Source: an uncultured Planctomycetaceae bacterium (GTDB lineage: Bacteria > Planctomycetota > Planctomycetia > Pirellulales > Pirellulaceae). From it: a stretch of DNA of 21,388 nucleotides. The position numbers and the translations under genes are program-made. Under the pieces are notes generated by a model. That model was not told where the DNA came from. It ran no database searches and was given only the letters and a program-made list of their open reading frames with translations. Positions 16,583 to 21,388 of the stretch are shown here, piece after piece. How positions within the stretch are numbered: position 1 is the first letter of the stretch; each line of letters opens with the position of its first letter. The stretch covers positions 1 through 21,388 of the forward strand of contig CAIYOB010000906.1 in assembly GCA_903927685.1 (NCBI GenBank), in the 5' to 3' direction.

Positions 16583-16612
16583 TTGTTTCCCCGGCCGTCC
16601 CTCGGGTAGATT
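16583..16612 (+). promoter_or_regulatory. Possible promoter of the FAD oxidoreductase operon
   Basis: TTGTTT (16583-16588), 18 bp, TAGATT (16607-16612). The match is 3/6 and 4/6, so weak. The position, about 50 bases upstream of the chosen start, is reasonable. Confidence 0.3.
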
Positions 16613-16669
16613 TGAAACCGTGTGCGGGAATCGTGCAGTGGCTCCCTCATCAACTCGGCAGGGCACACG

Positions 16670-18469
16670 ATGCAGTTGCACCGGCGTATATCCCCCGCGT
16701 TTGTGCTTTGTGCTGTGCTGCTCCAGCCGTGGTTGGGAATGGCGGCGGAGGTCTTGCTGGAAGCCGAGTCGTTCGCCGAACGCGGCGGCTGGCTGCTCGA
16801 TCCGCAGTTCCTGGACCAGATGGGATCGCCGTACTTGCTGGCTCACGGTTTGGGCAAGCCGGTCGCCAATGCGGAGACGGAAATCGAGTTTCCCGCGCCT
16901 GGCCGGTATCACGTCTGGGTGCGTGCCAAGGACTGGGTGCCGACGCATCATCCGGGGCGGTTCAAGGTACTCGTCGGCGGGCGGGCGCTGGAGCCGACCT
17001 TTGGCGAGAACGGCCGGGACTGGGCCTGGCAGAGCGGCGGTCAGGTTGCGGTCACAACCGCGAGCGCGACGATCGAATTGCAGGACTTGACGGGATTCGA
17101 CGGCCGCTGCGACGCGATGTACTTCACCTCCGAGCAAAACGCCGTGCCGCCGCAGCGAGCGGACGAAGCCCTGGCGGCCTGGCGGCGGAAACTGCTGGAT
17201 TTGCCGGAGACGCCCCCGCCGGCTGGTGGCTTCGAGGTGGTGGTGGCGGGTGGGGGCATCGCCGGCTGCGCGGCGGCGCTGACGGCGGCCCGGCTGGGCG
17301 TTAAGGTGGCGCTGATTCAAGACCGGCCGGTGCTCGGCGGCAACGCGAGCGACGAAATCGGTCTGACCCCGCGCGGCGCGACGCATGCCGTCGTCGACGA
17401 GATTGCCGCGCCCGGCCGCGAGCAAGTCCTGCTGGCCCATCCGCAGATCAGGCTGTTCCTGAACTGGCACGTCTTCCGCGTGCAGAAAGCGGGCGCTCGG
17501 ATCGCAAGCCTGGACGCGAAACACACGGCCACCAACCAGGAACTGCGGTTTTCCGCCCCCGTGTTCGTCGATTGCACGGGTGTGGGCGCCGTAGGTTTCT
17601 TGGCCGGAGCCGAGTATCGCCTCGGACGCGAAGCACGGGCGGAGTTCAACGAGAGTTTGGCGCCGCTGGAGGCCGACAAGATGCACCACGGCAATTCGCC
17701 CGTCTTTCGCACCCGACTGGCGGAGCGTCCGGTGACCTTCCCTGACGTTCCTTGGGCCGTCGCGGTTGCCGGAGATTATGCGGACCTGGGCGGGCAAGTG
17801 CTCGGTCCCTGCCGGGACAACGTCGGCGGCCTGACGCACTTCTGGGAGTACGGCCAGTGGCTCGATCCGTTGGCGGACGCCGAGCGGATTCGCGATCATC
17901 TGTTGTGCGCCGTCTACGGCACATTCGCGAACGTCAAGCATCAGCACCCGGAGCGATCCGCGAACCTCGAACTGGAGTTCGTCGGCCACGTGCTCGCGGG
18001 CGGCGAGTCGCGGCGGCTGCTGGGCGACTATGTGCTGACGGAAAACGACATTCGCCAGCAGCGGGCGTTCCCGGACTCGGCGGCGAACCAGAGCGGCCAT
18101 TTCTGCCTGCACTTTCCCGGCGGCAGCTACGACTTTCGCCTGGGCGATTGGAAGTGGATTGCCGTGCAACCGTACAGCGTGCCGTTCCGCTGCCTCTATT
18201 CGCGCAACGTCGAGAACCTGCTGATGGCCGGCAAGCACATCAGCGTTACGCACGTCGCCGCCTCCAGCACCAAGACCATGCTCAACGGCGGCCAGCACGG
18301 CGTGGCCGCGGGCGCGGCGGCGTACCTCTGCAAACGGCACGGCACCACTCCGCGCGGCGTGTACCAGCAGCATCTGCAGGAACTGCAGGAGATCGTGTTC
18401 GCCACGACCGCGCAGACGGTCGGCAACCGCGATCGAGTGCGGCGCCCAACCGGGAGTTCTGATCAGTAA
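16670..18469 (+). CDS. Secreted FAD-dependent oxidoreductase with N-terminal beta domain
   Basis: This 599-residue protein has three parts. The signal peptide is residues 1-26 (ending GMAAE), starting from the ATG at 16670; an earlier in-frame ATG at 16622 would hide it. A beta-rich domain at about 27-155 looks like a carbohydrate-binding or galactose-binding module (EIEFPAPGRYHVWVRAKDWV). An FAD domain of the FAD_oxidored (PF12831-like) type follows, with the dinucleotide fold VVVAGGGIAGCAAALTAARL (190-209) and conserved GGNASDEIGL. The C-terminal FAD contact region includes NVENLLMAGKHISVTHVA. The reaction is not known. The exported location and binding module suggest oxidation of a sugar or glycan. 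The creatininase-domain gene lies 47 bp downstream in the same direction. Confidence 0.88.
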   Translation: MQLHRRISPAFVLCAVLLQPWLGMAAEVLLEAESFAERGGWLLDPQFLDQMGSPYLLAHGLGKPVANAETEIEFPAPGRYHVWVRAKDWVPTHHPGRFKVLVGGRALEPTFGENGRDWAWQSGGQVAVTTASATIELQDLTGFDGRCDAMYFTSEQNAVPPQRADEALAAWRRKLLDLPETPPPAGGFEVVVAGGGIAGCAAALTAARLGVKVALIQDRPVLGGNASDEIGLTPRGATHAVVDEIAAPGREQVLLAHPQIRLFLNWHVFRVQKAGARIASLDAKHTATNQELRFSAPVFVDCTGVGAVGFLAGAEYRLGREARAEFNESLAPLEADKMHHGNSPVFRTRLAERPVTFPDVPWAVAVAGDYADLGGQVLGPCRDNVGGLTHFWEYGQWLDPLADAERIRDHLLCAVYGTFANVKHQHPERSANLELEFVGHVLAGGESRRLLGDYVLTENDIRQQRAFPDSAANQSGHFCLHFPGGSYDFRLGDWKWIAVQPYSVPFRCLYSRNVENLLMAGKHISVTHVAASSTKTMLNGGQHGVAAGAAAYLCKRHGTTPRGVYQQHLQELQEIVFATTAQTVGNRDRVRRPTGSSDQ

Positions 18470-18516
18470 GCGCTGTTAAGTCGGATTCGAATACTCCATC
18501 CCTTACGAGGTAACGC

Positions 18517-20190
18517 ATGCAAGTCCAACGCTGGTTCCGTCGTTCCAAGTGCCCGACGATGCTCCTCACCGGTTGCTTGTTGCTCGCCGGCCTTGGCTCC
18601 GCGTCCGCGGCGGAGCGCAGCTCGTCCCGGCGCATCGTACTGCTGCCTGAAGCCGGCGCTATGCAGGTTCGGGCACGCGTGCCGGCACTCGGCAATCAGG
18701 CGTTCGCCCTGGGCCTTCCGGAGACGATCGGCTGTCGCGAGGCGTTGCTGGTCAACTTCCCCGAGGCTCGGGTGGAGTGGCAAGGTCCGGATGCGGACGG
18801 AGTGGTCGCGTGTTCCTGGGGGCCGGGGGGACGCATCTCGTACGCCTTGCGGCTGGTTCCGGCCGAGGATTTCGTGGATGTGGAAATGACCGTTCGCAAC
18901 CACACGGAGTTCCTCTGGCGCGATGTCTTCGCTTTCAACTGCCTCAATCCCATCGAGGCCCCGACGTTCCAGGACTGGAAGCTGGAGCGGACCTACATGA
19001 GCAGGCACGGCAAGCCCTTCCTGATGTCGGGAACGAAGCGGGTCCAGGGACACATGCCCACCGTCGGCTTCTATTTGCCGGAACGCGTGGAAGCGGGAAC
19101 GGAGTCCATTTTCGTGCGCGGCTTTGGCGGCACGAGCCCGGATCGGACCGACGGATCGTGGATCGTCACCCTGTCCGAACCTGCGGGGGCTTTTATGGCA
19201 GCTACGGTCGTGGAAACCGCCTTTCTGTTCGACAATCTCGACCGCTGCTGTCTGCACGCCGCGCCGAGTTTTGGCGACATTGGCCCCGGCGAGGCGAGCA
19301 CGACGGTTAGCCGACTCTATCTGGCCCAGGGCACCTTGGAGGACTTTCTGAAGCGGCAGGCCGCGGATCGCCCCGCCTTGGCGAATCGGCAGCAATGGGC
19401 ACGGCCCACCGCCGCTGCGCCGAACGCCAAGCCGCATGGGCGACTGGAAGAGATGTCGCCGGACGAACTGGAAGCGGTGCTGGCGCAGTCGCCAGTGGCG
19501 TTTGTGCCCCTGGGCACGTACGAACACCACGGCTTTCATCTGCCCGTGTGCTTCGACGGGATCAAAGCTCATGCGCTGTGTGAGCGCGTCGCAGCCCGGA
19601 CCGGCGGGACGGTTCTGCCGACGTTCTTCTACGGGACGGGCGGCGGCCATGTGGGCTACAAGTGGACGCTGATGATGACCGAGGCGCAGATCGCACCCCT
19701 CATCGAAGCGTCGCTGGACCATCTGGCCCGCCACGGTTTTCGTGTCGTCGTCCTGTTGACCGGCCATTATCCTCGGGAACAGGTGGACATGGCGCATCGC
19801 CTCGCCCAGGAGGCGCAGCAGCGGCATCCGCAGACTCGGTTCATCGGCCTGACGGAGCCGGAGGTGACGACACCCCAGCAGGGCGATGCCTACGGGGGCG
19901 ATCACGCGGCCAAGTATGAAACGAGCATCGCCCTCGCGCTGAATCCGGACTGGGTCCGCCGGGACCGGCTCACGCCCGGGCGCGACCCCGCCCGAGTCAC
20001 CTTGCCGGAAACGCCGCGGGGTGAGGCTTCGACCCACGATCCTGCGCATCCGCTGTATGCCATTTACGGCCAGGATCCGCGGACGACGGCATCCAAGGAA
20101 CTGGGTGACAAGCTGGTGGCCGAGATCGTCTCCCGCTTGGCTGACCAGGTGAATGCGGCGCTGGCGGCAGCGCAGGACACGACCCGCTGA
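18517..20190 (+). CDS. Secreted fusion of an unknown beta domain and a creatininase-like amidohydrolase
   Basis: The 557 residues comprise a signal peptide (1-32, ending ASAAE), a beta-rich domain of about 250 residues that I cannot name, and a creatininase-family domain at about 310-550. The domain has the metal-site motif TYEHHGFHLPVCFD, with Glu336, His338 and Asp347 at the spacing of the creatininase ligands Glu34, His36 and Asp45. The following NGHYEN/NGHGGN-type motif is changed to TGHYPREQ (415-422), keeping His417 but not the next acidic ligand. GGDHAAKYETSIALALNPDW is the late motif. Creatininase-family enzymes hydrolyse cyclic or formyl amides; the substrate here is open. GAGG lies 8 bases before the ATG. 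The gene is 47 bp after the FAD oxidoreductase and 43 bp before the RIFT-barrel-like gene, so it is probably in the same operon. Confidence 0.85.
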   Translation: MQVQRWFRRSKCPTMLLTGCLLLAGLGSASAAERSSSRRIVLLPEAGAMQVRARVPALGNQAFALGLPETIGCREALLVNFPEARVEWQGPDADGVVACSWGPGGRISYALRLVPAEDFVDVEMTVRNHTEFLWRDVFAFNCLNPIEAPTFQDWKLERTYMSRHGKPFLMSGTKRVQGHMPTVGFYLPERVEAGTESIFVRGFGGTSPDRTDGSWIVTLSEPAGAFMAATVVETAFLFDNLDRCCLHAAPSFGDIGPGEASTTVSRLYLAQGTLEDFLKRQAADRPALANRQQWARPTAAAPNAKPHGRLEEMSPDELEAVLAQSPVAFVPLGTYEHHGFHLPVCFDGIKAHALCERVAARTGGTVLPTFFYGTGGGHVGYKWTLMMTEAQIAPLIEASLDHLARHGFRVVVLLTGHYPREQVDMAHRLAQEAQQRHPQTRFIGLTEPEVTTPQQGDAYGGDHAAKYETSIALALNPDWVRRDRLTPGRDPARVTLPETPRGEASTHDPAHPLYAIYGQDPRTTASKELGDKLVAEIVSRLADQVNAALAAAQDTTR

Positions 20191-20233
20191 CCATCCGCCG
20201 CGACGTGGTTTTCGGTTCTCGAAAGGACACCCC

Positions 20234-21204
20234 ATGACGCTGGCTCCACTCGCCCGTTGTGTCAACGCATGCCTGGTCGCGACGCTTGCGTGCGGCATGC
20301 CGAATCTCACGGACGCGGCCGATCTGTCGCCGACGGACCCGGGCGTTCCGGTGACGGTCCGTGTTTCCAACGAGAGTGGCGGGCCGCTCCGTTCCGCGGC
20401 GGTCACGTTCGGCCATCCGTTCCGTCAAGGCGACTTTCCTCACAGCGTCCGCCTCTCGGCGGCGGGGGAAGCGCTGCCGGCCCAGGTCGACGTCAAACGC
20501 CGGTACGCCGACGGTTCGCTGCGATTCGCAGTTGGGCCTTGCGCAACCTGGGCGATGCCGCCTGGGTGGCGACGGACGGCGACGCCGAGCAGGCTTACTT
20601 CGCGGACAAGATCCGCAACAACCTGGCCCAGCGGATCGCCATGATGTACGGGCCGCCGGAGTTCAACCGCCTGGGCGCTTGGGGCCTGCGCACGGTCGAG
20701 GACGCGCGCATTCAGAACCCGGCCAATCCGCGCTGGCTCATCACGGCCCCGTGGGAAGAAGACTACCTGCTGTGGAGCCTGCATCACCTGGTCGAACTCG
20801 GCTGGCACGAAGCGGCCCGGCCGCGGGACTTCCTGCTGCGTCTGCGCGTCGGCTCGCTGCTGCACGCCCCCGACTTCGATCCCCGTCTGGCGACGCCGTA
20901 CCGGATGGTCGTCGGCGAGCAAGGACCGGACGGCCGTTCCGTGGTCTACGACGACTGGAAAGTCCTGGGGCGGGAGAACGCCAGGTTGAGCAAGCCGGAC
21001 GTGCCCAACTATGGCAACAGCTACGCGTACAGCGCCCGAGCGGCACTGGTATGCGGTGTCGACGGCGGATTCCCCGACGCCCACGAGGCCCTGGCGGTGC
21101 TCGAAGACCTGCTGCCGGGTCACCGGGACGTCATGGCTCGGGAACCACTCTGGGCCATTGTGCCGCGTCATCCAGCCACGGCGTCGCGGCCTGCGGCGGA
21201 ATAG
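20234..21204 (+). pseudogene. Internally deleted RIFT-barrel-like (PcRGLX/YetA-type) secreted protein
   Basis: From the ATG at 20234 the first 100 residues are a signal peptide (to about 30) and the start of a RIFT-barrel-like domain: PVTVRVSNESGGPL, VTFGHPFRQGDFP, and VDVKRRYADGSLRFAV. At 20530-20536 the reading frame breaks. In the next frame the DNA from 20533 to the TAG at 21202-21204 encodes 223 residues of helical sequence, including WALRNLGDAAWVATDGDAEQ, KIRNNLAQRIAMMYGPPEF and WEEDYLLWSLHHLVELGW. That is the kind of C-terminal part such proteins carry. Full-length relatives, as I recall, are roughly 800-1000 residues, so a large central part seems missing and the ends are out of frame. 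The first frame alone ends at 20644. GAAAGGA lies about 6 bases before the ATG. Third gene of the FAD oxidoreductase operon. Confidence 0.75.
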
Positions 21205-21235
21205 TCATGGATTGTCTTCAGGAAAGGGATCCCGC

Positions 21236-21388
21236 ATGTCCTGGCACCGACTTCTTCAATGCCACCGACGGGTTGGACACTATGCACGTCTGCCCACGGG
21301 CGAGATTGCGTTCGGGCAAACGGCGCTGGAGGCGGGCGAGTGTAACTGTTGGACGGATTGCCAATCCGTCCTACATCGCAGTCCTGCT
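21236..21388 (+). CDS. Possible start of an unknown gene, cut by the window edge
   Basis: An ATG at 21236 follows GGAAAGGG by 7 bases and opens a frame (MSWHRLLQCHRRVGHYARLP) to the window end, 51 codons. No family is recognised. A second frame over the same bases reads PGTDFFNATDGLDTMHVCP, which looks more protein-like, and a repeat hairpin lies at 21351-21371. The stretch may therefore be non-coding or a relic. Confidence is low. Confidence 0.2.
   Translation, partial: MSWHRLLQCHRRVGHYARLPTGEIAFGQTALEAGECNCWTDCQSVLHRSPA
21351..21371. repeat. REP-like hairpin at the right edge
   Basis: GGACGGATT-GCC-AATCCGTCC forms a perfect 9-bp stem with a 3-base loop. No T-run follows in the bases available. 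Stems of this kind (GGACGGATTGGCAATCCGTCC on the other strand) are, as I recall, common dispersed elements in planctomycetes; I could not verify this here. Confidence 0.65.

Noticed and set aside
16133..18373. A 746-codon open frame on the minus strand opposite the reductase and FAD oxidoreductase genes
   Set aside because: It spans two well-supported plus-strand genes and an intergenic gap, has no family motif, and is the usual antisense shadow of high third-position GC.
18463..20406. A 647-codon minus-strand open frame opposite the creatininase gene
   Set aside because: It has no recognisable domain and crosses gene boundaries. The opposite strand carries signal peptide, metal motifs and ribosome site.

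Overview
The window looks like a GC-rich chromosomal piece of a planctomycete (Planctomycetota, perhaps Pirellulales; the order is a guess). The reasons are gene content and style: Tat-exported Gfo/Idh/MocA oxidoreductase, aldo/keto reductase and metallophosphatase, a type I sulfatase, a secreted FAD oxidoreductase, a creatininase-like protein, a RIFT-barrel-like protein, and scattered palindromic repeats. No tRNA, rRNA, CRISPR array, transposase or phage gene was seen.

Layout. From 8543 leftwards everything reads on the minus strand: proB, hisC and hisB (proline and histidine synthesis), then an overlapping pair of a multi-pass GT-C-like membrane protein and a helical, membrane-anchored protein. 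A 375-bp gap holds a large palindromic element and a tandem repeat. After it come a Tat-exported Gfo/Idh/MocA oxidoreductase and a secreted HEAT-repeat protein that runs off the left edge. From 8785 rightwards lies a plus-strand group: a GalU-type nucleotidyltransferase, an overlapping GHMP kinase that resembles plant glucuronokinase, and a Tat-exported metallophosphatase with a probable 3' frameshift. A sulfatase and a COG4299-type membrane acyltransferase follow on the minus strand. Next is a minus-strand pyrD remnant that has lost its middle, diverging from a Tat-exported aldo/keto-reductase-like protein with a clear sigma70-type promoter. The right end is a plus-strand set for secreted proteins: FAD oxidoreductase, creatininase-domain fusion, and a RIFT-barrel-like gene that has also lost its middle and is frameshifted. 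A short partial open frame and a hairpin repeat close the window.

How the genes fit together. The galU/GHMP-kinase overlap suggests a two-step route from free glucuronate through glucuronate-1-phosphate to UDP-glucuronate. The sulfatase, oxidoreductases, creatininase-like and RIFT-barrel-like proteins fit extracytoplasmic processing of sulfated or acidic polysaccharide. That is inference from families, since no substrate can be read from sequence. The most striking observations are the two internally deleted genes (pyrD and the RIFT-barrel gene), the kinase/GalU pair, the aldo/keto-reductase fold lacking three of four catalytic residues, and three palindromic repeat elements, one of them inside a coding sequence.
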